Assembly (NCBI GenBank): GCA_016721305.1
Contig: JADKIH010000023.1
Span: 124,001 to 188,000, forward strand
DNA: 64,000 nt
Source: Bacteroidota bacterium
GTDB taxonomy: Bacteria > Bacteroidota > Bacteroidia > AKYH767-A > 2013-40CM-41-45
Reading direction: 5' to 3'
The notes under the pieces are model-generated. The model was not told where the DNA came from. It made no database searches and saw only the letters and a program-made list of their open reading frames with translations. Both the position numbers and the translations under genes were made by a program. Positions 1 through 8,974 of the stretch are shown one piece after another (the stretch's first letter is position 1; each line of letters starts with the position of its first letter).

Positions 1-1
1 G

Positions 2-1108
2 ATTATAAATCCATCAGCGACAGCTTGCGATAGCACTATAACACCCGAAGTTCAATTGATGAATTTTGGCGCCAGTGTTTTGACAGATGCAACAATCAAC
101 TATCAGGTTGACGGAGGAGTAGTAAATACGTACGCATGGACAGGTTCACTCGCGTCATTCGCCACTGTAAATGTTAGTTTGCCTTCATTAGTTGTTAGCG
201 GAGGAACCCATATCCTGACAGCTTATACAAGCTTTCCAAATTCCGTCAGTGATCCCAATATTGCGAATGATTCCACGCACACAACATTTACTTTCCCTGT
301 TGGGCTTACGCTTCCATATAGTGAAGGATTTGAAAGCGCGACATTCCCTCCAACCGGAATGACGATCACAAATCCGGATTTGTATATTACATGGGCGAGA
401 TCAACAGCTGCCGCTTATTCAGGGCAGGCATCTGCCTACGTTAACGACATGAATTATTACAATGACAATATGATCGATGAGCTCATTTTGCCGTATTTTA
501 ATTTGAGTGGAACAAATCCATTTTTGACATTTGAATATGCCTATCAGCTCAGAGCTAATCCTGTTCCGGTAAATTATTATTCTGATACACTTGAGGTCGA
601 CGTGTCGACAGATTGCGGCGATACATGGACAGTAGTGTATAAAAAATTTGATTTACCACTCGTAACTACAACGCCGGTTTTTGATGAGACAATAAACTTT
701 ATTCCAGCTACCGCAGCAGATTGGGCATTTGAGAATATCGACCTTAGTCCGTTTACCAACAGCAATAAAGTCCTCATCAAAATCAAAAACATCAACGGCC
801 GCGGAAACGATTTATATCTGGACGATATCAATCTAATTGATGTCCCTGTAGGAATTGAAACAACAGCAAAACCAGTTGTAGGCGTATATCCGAACCCGAA
901 TAACGGAACGTTCACATTCTCCATCCAAAACGGAAAAGCCGGAAGTGCGTTAAGAATTTACGATGTGTTTGGAAAAATGGTTCACGGTTCAACGCTTCTT
1001 AGTGGTACAAATCCGATTGATATTTCCGGGAATGCGGCGGGTGTTTATTTCTACAAAGTTGTGGTGGATGACAGAGAGGTGGGGAGTGGGAAGTTGATTG
1101 TGAAATAG
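2..1108 (+). CDS. T9SS-sorted secreted protein, 5'-truncated by the window edge
   Basis: The reading frame is open from base 2, so the N-terminus lies outside the window; the ATG at 56 is internal. Visible part, in order: a beta-rich region with a conserved 'NDST' segment (adhesion/PKD-like), then from about base 320 a jelly-roll-like module starting with 'LPYSEGFES' and containing paired aromatic and Asp residues, which resembles the choice-of-anchor J/MAM-like domains of Bacteroidota exoproteins. The last 75 or so residues (YPNPNNGTF ... GVYFYKV ... GKLIVK) are a T9SS type A sorting domain, so the protein should cross the outer membrane and be released or attached to the surface. The substrate or ligand cannot be told. 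A lipoprotein gene follows after 38 bases. Confidence 0.85.
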   Translation: MINPSATACDSTITPEVQLMNFGASVLTDATINYQVDGGVVNTYAWTGSLASFATVNVSLPSLVVSGGTHILTAYTSFPNSVSDPNIANDSTHTTFTFPVGLTLPYSEGFESATFPPTGMTITNPDLYITWARSTAAAYSGQASAYVNDMNYYNDNMIDELILPYFNLSGTNPFLTFEYAYQLRANPVPVNYYSDTLEVDVSTDCGDTWTVVYKKFDLPLVTTTPVFDETINFIPATAADWAFENIDLSPFTNSNKVLIKIKNINGRGNDLYLDDINLIDVPVGIETTAKPVVGVYPNPNNGTFTFSIQNGKAGSALRIYDVFGKMVHGSTLLSGTNPIDISGNAAGVYFYKVVVDDREVGSGKLIVK

Positions 1109-1146
1109 GTGTGCGAAAAACACGACTGACATTCTAAAGAAAATCA

Positions 1147-1752
1147 ATGATTTTAAAGTCTCGCATTCTCTCGCTTTTTGTATTGTTGCTTTTAGTGTCA
1201 TGTAATAATGAGTACAAAGATCAATATTCTTCCCAAGGAGGAGATACGCCGGTCGACAGCCAGCCAACAAACGATAATGGGTCTGCCAGCAGCATATCCG
1301 CAAGCAGCGATTCAATCATTACGTTTAAAGATTTTGCACTGATTGAAAAAGGAGGACTAGGATCAGGAACGGTGAATTATCTTTTGAAAAAAGGATTTCA
1401 ATTTCAAAGCGACACTTCTGCTTCAACCATCAGTGAAAGTTTATTTGTCAAGCCGGGAACAGGCGATATGGTGGAATTGCTGAGCAATAAAGATACCGAT
1501 GGCTCCATTTCGTTTATCATTAATTATTATACAAAAAACAATGCAAATTATTCGTCGATACTTAATGCACTCGATCGCGAACAATACAAATTCGACAGTC
1601 GGAATAAGAGGTATAAATACAGCATCGGGACGTATGAGGATTTATGTGTTTATCCTCTTGGACAAATTTCCAAGAACTCCAAAATGTATTTTCTTGTAAA
1701 ATATCTGCATTATCAGGGGAAAGAGCTGTCGACGATGCCGAGCGAGAATTGA
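1147..1752 (+). CDS. Hypothetical lipoprotein
   Basis: 201 residues. A hydrophobic stretch at residues 7-18 ends in VSC with Cys19 as the likely lipidation site, followed by a Ser/Asn/Gly-rich linker (residues 20-55). The rest is a compact mixed alpha/beta region with no motif I recognise. Starts at the first ATG after the upstream stop and ends 29 bases before the next start, so it may be co-transcribed with the flanking secreted-protein genes. No function is proposed. Confidence 0.7.
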   Translation: MILKSRILSLFVLLLLVSCNNEYKDQYSSQGGDTPVDSQPTNDNGSASSISASSDSIITFKDFALIEKGGLGSGTVNYLLKKGFQFQSDTSASTISESLFVKPGTGDMVELLSNKDTDGSISFIINYYTKNNANYSSILNALDREQYKFDSRNKRYKYSIGTYEDLCVYPLGQISKNSKMYFLVKYLHYQGKELSTMPSEN

Positions 1753-1781
1753 AGAAATTATATTGTATTGAAAATTTAAAG

Positions 1782-2636
1782 ATGAAAAGCGCAGTAGTAC
1801 TATTTCTAATTTCAATTTCAGTTATCTTAAACGCTCAACACCTGGTCGACACCAACAACGTATGGAGCACAGTTGAATGTATGTCAGGCGGATCGTGCGG
1901 AACTACTGTGGTTACATTTGGGAGTGATACATTGATCGGCTCGTATATTTACAAAAAGGTTTTGGAAACAATTGATACAGTGAATTACTCGACTTCTTTT
2001 GTTATAGCTGCGAGAGAAGATACATCGGCACATAAAGTATATTTCTACGCCAATGGTGACTTTCTTGCTTATGACTTTTCGTTGCAGCAGGGAGATACAT
2101 CCAACAATATTTGGGGATTCGGCGGCCACCTTGTAATTATGACAGACTCAATAACTCTGTTAAATGGTGAAAAGCGAAAACGAATTTATTTAGATTCTCC
2201 TTATCAAGAAGTGTGGATTGAAGGAATCGGAAGTAACTTCGGAGTATTGGTTCCAAATTTTTACGATTATACGGCTGATCTTATTTCGAATTTAAATTGC
2301 TATAAAGAAAACGATACACTTAAGTATGCAAATCCGAATTATCAGGATTGTTACTATGTATCGACCGGTATTGCAAACGTATCAGGTAATAATGCGTACA
2401 CCGTTTCACCAATACCATTTTCATCGCATGCCAAGATCATATTCAGTAATCCATCGAATGAAAAAATGACATTAAAAATTTACGATGTAGAAGGACGATT
2501 GGTCAACTTTATCCCCAACTTCTCCGGAAACGAAATTCAAATAGAGCGAGGACGGATGACAGAAGGAGTGTATTATTTCGATTTAAGAAACGAAAAATCA
2601 AAACCCATCAAAGGAAAGTTAATCATCGCCGATTAG
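1782..2636 (+). CDS. Secreted protein with degenerate T9SS sorting domain
   Basis: The start is placed at the ATG at 1782 because it gives a clean 19-residue signal peptide (MKSAVVLFL...LNAQ); the frame is open upstream but that part reads through the preceding gene. 284 residues. The mature region has paired cysteines (CMSGGSCG near residue 30, LNCYKEN and QDCYYV near 180-200) and resembles other short beta-rich cargo such as the gene at 49714. The C-terminal 75 residues keep the sorting fold (LKIYDVEGRL, GVYYFDL, KGKLIIAD), but the usual YPNP entry is replaced by VSPIPF. Function unknown. Confidence 0.75.
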   Translation: MKSAVVLFLISISVILNAQHLVDTNNVWSTVECMSGGSCGTTVVTFGSDTLIGSYIYKKVLETIDTVNYSTSFVIAAREDTSAHKVYFYANGDFLAYDFSLQQGDTSNNIWGFGGHLVIMTDSITLLNGEKRKRIYLDSPYQEVWIEGIGSNFGVLVPNFYDYTADLISNLNCYKENDTLKYANPNYQDCYYVSTGIANVSGNNAYTVSPIPFSSHAKIIFSNPSNEKMTLKIYDVEGRLVNFIPNFSGNEIQIERGRMTEGVYYFDLRNEKSKPIKGKLIIAD

Positions 2637-2725
2637 TACTCAATCCCGATTCCCCCGATACGCATTTACAGGAAACCTTTCTGCGCTTTCTGCTCATTTC
2701 TGCGCTTTCTGCGTGAAACACTAGT

Positions 2726-2733
2726 TATTTTTG
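2726..2733 (+). promoter_or_regulatory. Possible housekeeping -7 box (TATTTTTG)
   Basis: TATTTTTG fits the Bacteroidota TAnnTTTG -7 element and lies just upstream of the ECF-type promoter of the sigma gene. No clear -33 TTTG is seen at the expected distance. It also explains why the TTG at 2731 is unlikely to be a start codon. Weak evidence. Confidence 0.25.
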
Positions 2734-2740
2734 CACCCAA

Positions 2741-2767
2741 GCAACGTTTCCCCGACATTCGTTGTCA
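2741..2767 (+). promoter_or_regulatory. ECF-type promoter of the sigma factor gene
   Basis: GCAACGTTTC (2741-2750) is followed after 11 bases by TTGTCA (2762-2767). The same two blocks at exactly the same spacing occur at 4701-4727 upstream of the secreted-protein gene at 4788 and were not noticed elsewhere in the window. AAC-type -35 and GTC-type -10 elements are typical of ECF sigma factors, so this is read as an autoregulated promoter. Confidence 0.6.
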
Positions 2768-2787
2768 CCTCCTTAACACGCACTTGC

Positions 2788-3330
2788 TTGAATGATTCTC
2801 AACTAGTACAAGAATGCTTAAAAGGCAAAAGAGATTCACAAAAGCGTCTTTATGAGCAATACGCTCCAAAGATGCTAGGTGTGTGTTATCGCTATGCCTC
2901 ATCGCGCGACGAGGCTGAGGATTATTTGCAGGATGCATTTATTACCATTTTCAGAAAGCTGAATCAATGGAAAGGCGAAGGTGAGCTGGGGGCATGGATC
3001 AGGCGCATCGTCGTCAACACCTGCTTAAACGGAATCAAAGCAAAGCACCGTCTTTCCGAATACTTAAGTGATACATCGCCGGAAGAAATTCCTTACATCA
3101 TTGCTGAAAGCGGAAATGAAAATGCAGATGAACTAATGGAATTGGTCAGACAACTCCCTCTCGGTTACAAAACAGTATTCAATCTGTACGCCATCGAAGG
3201 ATACTCGCACGAAGAAATCGGCAAGATGTTAAATATTCAAAGCGTCACTTCGCGATCGCAATTCATGAAAGCCAGAAAGATGCTCATGCAAAAGCTGAAT
3301 TCAGAACCGGGGCAAACGGTAAAAAATTAA
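2788..3330 (+). CDS. ECF-family RNA polymerase sigma factor
   Basis: About 180 residues from a TTG start at 2788 (MNDSQLVQECLKG...), the point where similarity to Bacteroidota ECF sigmas normally begins; the frame is open to a TTG at 2731, but that lies upstream of the promoter. Region 2 holds YAPKMLGVCYRY and the DEAEDYLQDAFI core-binding helix; region 4 holds LPLGYKTVFNLYAIEGYSHEEI, the -35-reading helix-turn-helix. No C-terminal SnoaL-type extension. It directs RNA polymerase to a small regulon, which on sequence grounds includes itself and the gene at 4788. The next gene, a membrane protein of the anti-sigma type, starts two bases after the stop codon ends, so the two form an operon. Confidence 0.9.
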   Translation: MNDSQLVQECLKGKRDSQKRLYEQYAPKMLGVCYRYASSRDEAEDYLQDAFITIFRKLNQWKGEGELGAWIRRIVVNTCLNGIKAKHRLSEYLSDTSPEEIPYIIAESGNENADELMELVRQLPLGYKTVFNLYAIEGYSHEEIGKMLNIQSVTSRSQFMKARKMLMQKLNSEPGQTVKN

Positions 3331-3331
3331 T

Positions 3332-4693
3332 ATGATGGATGAATTGAATGATAATTTCAAAAAATCGGCCGAGAGCTTTTCAATGAAGCCCTCTGCAGGC
3401 ATTTGGGAAAATGTCGAAGCCGACATCCGTCGTCGTGAGCGGAAGAGAAGATTCATTATTTTCTTTTTCTTCGGAATAGCTCTTCTGGCCGGAGGAATTT
3501 TGTTCTTTTCAAAATCCAACACTCAATCGAACGTATCGTTAACTGAATCGAAGCCGGTTGAAAGAGCACAAAATAAAGTTGAGTCGCAAAATAATGTTTT
3601 ACCAAAACAGTCTACATCCATTCAGCAATCTGGTGAGGCAAATTCAGCAGTTGAAAAGCGGATTACTCCAACGAATAGTTTGGCAAATAACTCAAGCGCT
3701 CCAACAGAAAGAAAAGTGTCGGAACATCGTACGAAAGCTAAGTCGTCAAAAGATGCAATCATTAAACAGTCGCCAATTTCAATTATTAAGAATGAAGAAC
3801 CGAAAGCGATGATTCGGGAAGAGCAGATTGTTGTTGTGGATTCTGCAACAAATTTTACTACGGAGGAAATTGTTTCGAGTCCGAATAATTCTTCAGTTGC
3901 TACTGTCGTTAAATCTGACAGTATTCCAAAAGTAGAGGTTGATTCCACAAAGATGGATAGTGTTGCCACTGCCAAGAAGGACACAACGAAGGCCTATGAT
4001 TCAGAACATCGATGGGGTATTTCGCTGGGAGCCGGTCCGGCGTTCAATTATTCAAAGCATGAAGAAATCGGCGATTATCAATTTGTCTCTAATTACCGCG
4101 ACTCTTCCGACAAAAATGTGATGACGTGGAATTATCGTTTCGCCATAAGTTACCGAATCATTCCGCAGTTGGAGATTTACACCGGAATTGGTGTTTCAAA
4201 CTTTGAACAGGAAATACAAAATCGGCAGGCTATTGTGAAAGCAGATACGAATTTGGTTATTACATTGCCTAATCCCGTCATTTATTATCACCGCGGGTAT
4301 TTCAATATCAATAACGACTCGACAGGCACAATCAGGAATAAGGTTACATTCCTGGAAATTCCTTTTGGCTTAAAATATTCGCTCTTTACCAGTGCTAGGT
4401 TTGGAATATCATTACAGCCGGAGATCTCATTCGGCAAAATGATTCAGTCGAGCGGGTATGCTTACAACTCTCAGGATACTACTTATCGTGAACTAAAAAA
4501 TGCCGACTTCAGAAATATTCAAATTAGCTATGGCGCGGGAATTTCGTTTGCGTATTTACTCTCCGACCATTTTAGTTTTGAAGCAACGCCATTTTACCGA
4601 AAATATCACAATTCGATTTTTAACAGCGACCATGCAGTCCAGCAAAATATCCGGCAGTTCGAAATTAGATTATCTTTGGTGTATGGATTTTAG
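3332..4693 (+). CDS. Membrane-anchored anti-sigma-like protein with C-terminal beta-barrel
   Basis: 453 residues in three parts: a short cytosolic head (1-40, with GIWENVEADIRRRERKRR) of the type found in Bacteroidota proteins encoded beside ECF sigmas, one transmembrane helix at about 41-59, a Ser/Thr/Lys-rich periplasmic linker (60-225), and a porin-like outer-membrane-barrel domain (228-453, alternating aromatic strands such as WNYRFAISYRI and a terminal LVYGF). Coupled to the sigma gene with no gap, so it probably holds the sigma factor at the membrane and links it to an outer-membrane signal. The function is inferred from gene order and topology; no classical anti-sigma zinc motif is visible. 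Confidence 0.7.
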   Translation: MMDELNDNFKKSAESFSMKPSAGIWENVEADIRRRERKRRFIIFFFFGIALLAGGILFFSKSNTQSNVSLTESKPVERAQNKVESQNNVLPKQSTSIQQSGEANSAVEKRITPTNSLANNSSAPTERKVSEHRTKAKSSKDAIIKQSPISIIKNEEPKAMIREEQIVVVDSATNFTTEEIVSSPNNSSVATVVKSDSIPKVEVDSTKMDSVATAKKDTTKAYDSEHRWGISLGAGPAFNYSKHEEIGDYQFVSNYRDSSDKNVMTWNYRFAISYRIIPQLEIYTGIGVSNFEQEIQNRQAIVKADTNLVITLPNPVIYYHRGYFNINNDSTGTIRNKVTFLEIPFGLKYSLFTSARFGISLQPEISFGKMIQSSGYAYNSQDTTYRELKNADFRNIQISYGAGISFAYLLSDHFSFEATPFYRKYHNSIFNSDHAVQQNIRQFEIRLSLVYGF

Positions 4694-4700
4694 TGGTGAG

Positions 4701-4727
4701 GCAACGTTTCGGTAAATGAAATTGTCA
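4701..4727 (+). promoter_or_regulatory. ECF-type promoter, second copy
   Basis: GCAACGTTTC (4701-4710), 11 bases, TTGTCA (4722-4727): the same blocks and spacing as upstream of the sigma gene. The start codon of the next gene is 60 bases downstream. This places the secreted protein at 4788 in the predicted regulon. Confidence 0.6.
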
Positions 4728-4787
4728 TAGTATAAAGTCGGAATGTGAATGACCGACTGTTATAGCCAAATCTAAAAACCTAAGACC

Positions 4788-5561
4788 ATGAAAAAATTAA
4801 TTCTACTTCTTATTGCCCTTCCGTTATTTTCATTCTCACAAATTCAAAACGGAAATTTCGAAGATTTAACCGGATGGAATTTATCGTACTGGCAATCGAC
4901 GTGTGGAGCTAATCCTGCCATGGGAGCACCGACAGGCGGTGGCGACTGGAGCATTCAGGTGATGGGCGGAAATTTGCAGGGATGTTTTCCCGGATATGCC
5001 TATCAGGTTTTGCCGACGATTACCAATGGTCAGTCGTTTACACTCACAGGTTGGGTAAAAGCCGATCAGGCATTACCTGTAGGAATATTTTTCGGAACGA
5101 CGAATAACGGAGTACTTACTTCGCTTGCCGGAGACACAACTTCCTCATCAACATGGACACAATTAACGATTCAGTCAACATACAATCTTAATCCCGGTGA
5201 TACGGTCGTAGTACTTCTTTTTGGCGGAATTGTGACGGGACCTTTGGCAGTGTTTGGTTCATTCGATTTGATTGAGCTTACACCTTTGAATGGAATTGCT
5301 GATTTAGAAAATGAGTTGGCGTTCACAGTTTACCCGAACCCAATTTCTGATCAGACAACTTTGAAATTTCAATCGGTACTTTCGAATGCAAGCTTGAGTA
5401 TTTTCGATTCTTATGGAAAGCTTGTTAAACAAATCATCGGAATCAGTGGTCGGGAGTTTAAATTGAATCCGGGTGGCTTCGAAGATGGGGCTTATTTTTT
5501 GAGAGTGGTCGATGAAGGAGGATTGGTTCTATGTCGGAGAATTGTAATTAGTGATAAGTGA
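4788..5561 (+). CDS. T9SS-sorted secreted protein, predicted ECF regulon member
   Basis: 257 residues: signal peptide of 18 residues (MKKLILLLIA...FSFSQ), then a beta-sandwich of the carbohydrate-binding/DUF642-like type opening with NGNFEDLTGWN and containing two well-spaced Cys (STCGANP, LQGCFPG), then a T9SS sorting domain from about residue 180 (YPNPISDQTTLKF, GAYFLRV). The opening motif is shared by many surface carbohydrate-binding modules, but the ligand is not deducible. It sits just after the sigma/anti-sigma operon and has the same promoter, so it may be part of an envelope response controlled by that sigma factor. Confidence 0.8.
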   Translation: MKKLILLLIALPLFSFSQIQNGNFEDLTGWNLSYWQSTCGANPAMGAPTGGGDWSIQVMGGNLQGCFPGYAYQVLPTITNGQSFTLTGWVKADQALPVGIFFGTTNNGVLTSLAGDTTSSSTWTQLTIQSTYNLNPGDTVVVLLFGGIVTGPLAVFGSFDLIELTPLNGIADLENELAFTVYPNPISDQTTLKFQSVLSNASLSIFDSYGKLVKQIIGISGREFKLNPGGFEDGAYFLRVVDEGGLVLCRRIVISDK

Positions 5562-5757
5562 TAAGTGCTTTGAAAGTTTTACCACGAGTTCACAAGGTCC
5601 ACACGAGTCACGAGGTATTTTGGGAAACATTTCCGCGATTTCTGCCAATTTCTGCGATCTCAGCGCGAAATAATCCACCTCATCCAACATCGATCTGTTG
5701 AAATGTTCCGGTCAAAGTCATCATCCGCACCCCGAATATTATTTCCTTGTGTGATCT

Positions 5758-7190
5758 ATGATCCTCAGTCGTTTTTGGTCCTTTATTATCGCAGGCAGCA
5801 TTATTTACCTGCTCGTTATGCTCTCTACCGGTCGTTTGTACACGATTGGCAACGTCGTTAACGGTAAGCAAAACGATCCCGTTCTGATTTCCGAAAGACC
5901 TGTTGCCGATTTTCAGTCGACCGATACAGCGTTTTATTCGGCGCTTGTTCAAGCGGGGACTAATGGCGTTCAGAGAGGAGATACAGCTTACGTTCTCAAT
6001 GAAGGCGGCATTGTTCAAATCACGACAGGCAAGCAACCGGCCGATGGTATTTTCATCACCTGCAAAAACACACTGCTCGATTTGTGGTTACCGCTCATCG
6101 GGTATCTGACCTTCTTCTGCGGATTGCTAAATCTACTAAGCTCCTCGAATGCTTTGTATAAACTGGCGAAGGTGATGACACCGCTCTTCGTAAAGATCTT
6201 CCCTGAGTTGCCCAAAGGTCATCCTGCGTACGGCTTCATGACGATGAATTTTGCTGCCAACTTCCTCGGCCTCGACAATGCCGCCACGCCATTCGGCTTG
6301 AAAGCGATGGAAAGCATGCAGGAAGTGAATCCGATTAAAGAACGTGCTTCGAACAGTCAGATTATGTTTCTCTGTCTGCACGCTGCCGGACTCACGCTCA
6401 TTCCAACGTCGATTATCGGATACCGCGCGGCGCAACACGCTGCGAATCCGGCCGATATTATGTTGCCTTGCATTATTACTTCGTTCATCGGGACGTTAGC
6501 GGCCTTGTTGTTTGTAAGCATAAAACAGCGCATCAATCTGCTGAACGGAGCCGTGATCTTATTTGTGACCGGAATTTCTGCCGTCATCGGCCTCATACTG
6601 TTTTACATTACACGATTAGGCGGGATAGAGAAAATCCATTTCACGGGAAATTTAAGCAATGCCGTTTTATTGTTTATCATTCTGGCGATTGTGCTGTACA
6701 GCTTATTGCACGAAAAGATTTTCAAAGAGAATCAGACAAACATTTTCGATTCATTTGTAACAGGAGCGAAAGACGGCTTCACGACAGGAGTACGCGTATT
6801 GCCATACATGATTGCCATGCTTGTTGCATTAAGTATTTTCCGCAATTCCGGTTTGATGGAAATTGTAATGAAAGGAATTCGCGGTGTGATGAGCATCTTC
6901 AATGTAGATCCGCAAATCACCAATGCAATTCCCGTAGCATTGATGCGACCATTCAGTGCCGGAGGGTCAAGAGGCTTTATGCTCGATGCGATGAAGACAT
7001 ACGGAGCCGACAGCTTAACCGGACAACTTTCCTGCTTATTCCAGGGAGCTGCAGAAACTACATTTTATGTAATTGCGTTGTACTTTGGTTCGGTGAATGT
7101 GAAGAGACGCGATATACGCTCGGCGTTATGCTGTTGGTTGATTTGGTGTGTGTGATTGCGGGGACGGTGGTTTGTATGATGTATTTTTAG
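5758..7190 (+). CDS. SpmA/SpmB fusion-like nucleoside-recognition (Gate) membrane protein, frameshifted near the 3' end
   Basis: Polytopic inner-membrane protein in which SpmA-like and SpmB-like halves are fused, the usual form in Bacteroidota. Hydrophobic segments begin at residue 1 and after residue 100; conserved blocks are GFMTMNFAANFLGLDNAATPFG in the first half and LMRPFSAGGSRGF and GAAETTFYV in the second. These Gate-domain proteins are related to nucleoside transporters; the exact substrate is unknown. The first frame stops at 7155, but from about 7110 the next frame continues with the expected ending (RYTLGVMLLVD ... VVCMMYF) to the stop at 7190. One base appears to be missing around 7105. 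Repaired length about 477 residues. Confidence 0.85.
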
Positions 7191-7541
7191 GAACGGCATC
7201 TGACCAGAGTACTTAGAGAAGCACATTTTAGAAGCAAACAGGAATCAACCCGGAGATAATAAAACGTGTCTTTTTTACCCACGGTGTTATCCGGAACCTG
7301 TTACCATAATCAAATTTATTATTTACAAACGTCGTTCGTATTCCCTACGAGGTCCCCTTCGGGGATGACAATTGTTTACGGAGAAATTGTAGTCTTCGTT
7401 GGATAACTTATTGTTGATCGCGTTGAGCAAAATTATCACATGTTATTTTTTTATCGGTAAAGGTTGATGATATTTTTACAATCGTCGTTCTTATTCCCCA
7501 CGAGGTCCCCTTCGGGGATGATAATGGTTTAAGGGGGTGGG

Positions 7542-7612
7542 ATGTCGTTCATCGTGCGCGAGAAAGTATTTGTTTCATAGAAATTCAGCGAAAGGCGCAC
7601 GATGAACGACAT
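7542..7612. repeat. TGTCGTTC-family hairpin, copy 1
   Basis: Left arm ATGTCGTTCATCGTGCGC pairs perfectly with 7595-7612; loop 35 bases. The same hairpin recurs at 7783-7853, and related ones with compensating changes occur at 13563-13630 and 51671-51744. Confidence 0.85.
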
Positions 7613-7782
7613 GTAACTTTTAGGAAATTGTAGTCTTCGTTGGGTAACTTATTGTTGATCGCGTTGAGCAAAACAATCACATGTTATTTTTTTATCGGTA
7701 AAGGTTGATGATATTTTTACAAACGTCGTTCTTATTCCCTACGAGGTCCCCTTCGGGGATGACAATGGTTTAAGAGGGTGGG

Positions 7783-7853
7783 ATGTCGTTCATCGTGCGC
7801 TAGAAAGTATTTGTTTTATAGAAATTCAGCGAAAGGCGCACGATGAACGACAT
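7783..7853. repeat. TGTCGTTC-family hairpin, copy 2
   Basis: Second copy inside the tandem repeat. The 18-bp arms are identical to copy 1, while the loop has small changes, so the stem is better conserved than the loop over this short comparison. Confidence 0.85.
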
Positions 7854-8056
7854 TTCATTATTAGGAAGCGCATTGTTGCAAAGGATGGTATTTGCATTGA
7901 GTTAATTAATTTTGAGAGCATGATCCCATTATGTATCTTTATCCTATGAACCCCACCGATAAAAAATTCAAAAACCTCAGAGACACATTTTTCTTGTGCG
8001 CTGTGTTATTTGGATTCTTTATTTTTTAATCAGCGTTCAGAGGCTCGAAGAAAATT

Positions 8057-8314
8057 GTGCAGCCCGTCAGCTCGACGGAGTTGATACTCTCTGCTTCTGT
8101 GGGGTCGATTGTAGAAAACAATTTGCTGAAAGGTTTTCGGGTAATTCCAATTGATCTTCCTAATCTTAATGCAACGATTTTAGTTTTAGAAAATGCTCGT
8201 TACGCTTTAGACAATGCGAGTGATTTCGGAAACATCATTAAACCGCTTTTGAAACACGTACAATACCTCCAACGCTTTGCCGGAGGACTTGACGACTTTC
8301 CGTTGGCTGCTTAA
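8057..8314 (+). CDS. Doubtful small ORF of unknown function
   Basis: An 85-codon frame from a GTG, with plausible amino-acid composition (LEKNLL-type helices, 'LPNLNATILVLENARYAL'). No start context is convincing, and just upstream (about 7947-8030) is a separate short frame, MNPTDKKFKNLRD followed by a hydrophobic stretch. Together they could be remnants of a broken gene, or small genes. I do not recognise either. The spacer 7191-8377 otherwise holds only the repeat described separately. Confidence 0.25.
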   Translation: MQPVSSTELILSASVGSIVENNLLKGFRVIPIDLPNLNATILVLENARYALDNASDFGNIIKPLLKHVQYLQRFAGGLDDFPLAA

Positions 8315-8377
8315 TTTTTACTTTTTATTTATAAAACGCCTTTAAGGCAATTAATTAATTTATCAAAAATAACAATC

Positions 8378-8884
8378 ATGAAAAGAATATTCTTTTTGAT
8401 GCTATTGGTATGCATATACTCAATCGGCATCTCTCAAAAACAACAGACAATAAAAAACGGATTATACCTTGTCGACTCGGTCATACACAACGACTCTAAA
8501 ATAATGGCCGGCCCGAATCAGATGCTCGTTAGCTTCGATCCCGATTTTGTGGAGATGGCTCCCGATGGTGCGAAGGCACTGCTGATTAACACAGCTGATT
8601 TCGTTCCACTCGAACTTGATCAGGACCCTGTTCTGATTCCTCAAACAGAGAACAAAAAGAAGCTTGAACTTGTATTCAGTAAATTGGCTGCCGAGAAGTT
8701 GGAAAAGTTTACCGGTAGCAATATCATGAAGGAAGCTACTCTGATTGTCAATGGACAGGCTCTTACCGTTCATAAAATTCGCGCTGCCATTCATGGCGGT
8801 AAGATGGAGATTACGCGGTGCTCGGATAATGCGTGTGAACGAATCGGCGTTACGCTGAAGGAGACTGTAGTCAAGAAAAGGTAG
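8378..8884 (+). CDS. Secreted protein with SecD P1-head-like domain
   Basis: 168 residues with a 20-residue signal peptide (MKRIFFLMLLV...IGISQ). Residues about 95-145 (VFSKLAAEKLEKFTGSN..., ATLIVNGQALTVHKIRAAI, GGKMEITRC) follow the pattern of the P1 head subdomain of SecD: an 'F(t)..aa..f...T' helix, the 'i.ldG.v..aP.i...I.gG...I' strand-turn-helix. In SecD this region binds translocating protein at the periplasmic face; here it stands alone with no membrane helices. Residues 20-90 are a separate small domain (LYLVDSVIHND, MVSFDPDF). Two Cys near the end (TRCSDNACE) could form a disulfide. Role unknown. Confidence 0.6.
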   Translation: MKRIFFLMLLVCIYSIGISQKQQTIKNGLYLVDSVIHNDSKIMAGPNQMLVSFDPDFVEMAPDGAKALLINTADFVPLELDQDPVLIPQTENKKKLELVFSKLAAEKLEKFTGSNIMKEATLIVNGQALTVHKIRAAIHGGKMEITRCSDNACERIGVTLKETVVKKR

Positions 8885-8974
8885 TTCGTGGTCTTTAGTT
8901 TTTAGCCTGTAGTTCTTAGTCTTTAGTTGGCCGTTGTGCTTGGTAAGCTGATTGGCAATTATGACAGATGAATT

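Larger units (their letters stand above)
7325..7863. repeat. 241-bp tandem repeat, about 2.2 copies
   Basis: Two near-identical units start at 7383 and 7624 (both begin GAAATTGTAGTCTTCG), giving a 241-bp period; a partial third copy of the middle part lies at 7325-7382. Each unit contains a CCCCTTCGGGG mini-hairpin followed by GATGA, and a perfect 18-bp stem (7542-7559 with 7595-7612; 7783-7800 with 7836-7853). The copies differ at only scattered positions, so the duplication is fairly recent. No coding potential is seen on either strand. Confidence 0.9.

Noticed and set aside
2679..2715. TTTCTGCG-type short repeats as a functional site
   Set aside because: Two or three imperfect copies of a low-complexity phrase that also appears near 5630 and 37628; no structure or position that suggests a role.
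2731..2787. Sigma factor starting at TTG 2731
   Set aside because: The extra 19 residues have no similarity to the family and would lie upstream of the ECF promoter at 2741-2767; the TTG is part of a -7-like box.
6468..7100. Long overlapping frame inside the Gate-domain gene
   Set aside because: Low-quality composition (many His, Arg, Cys); only its last 27 codons are real, as the continuation of the main gene after the frame break.
7325..7863. CRISPR or IS element in the 241-bp repeat
   Set aside because: Only two long units, no spacers, no transposase frame and no terminal inverted repeats around the whole.
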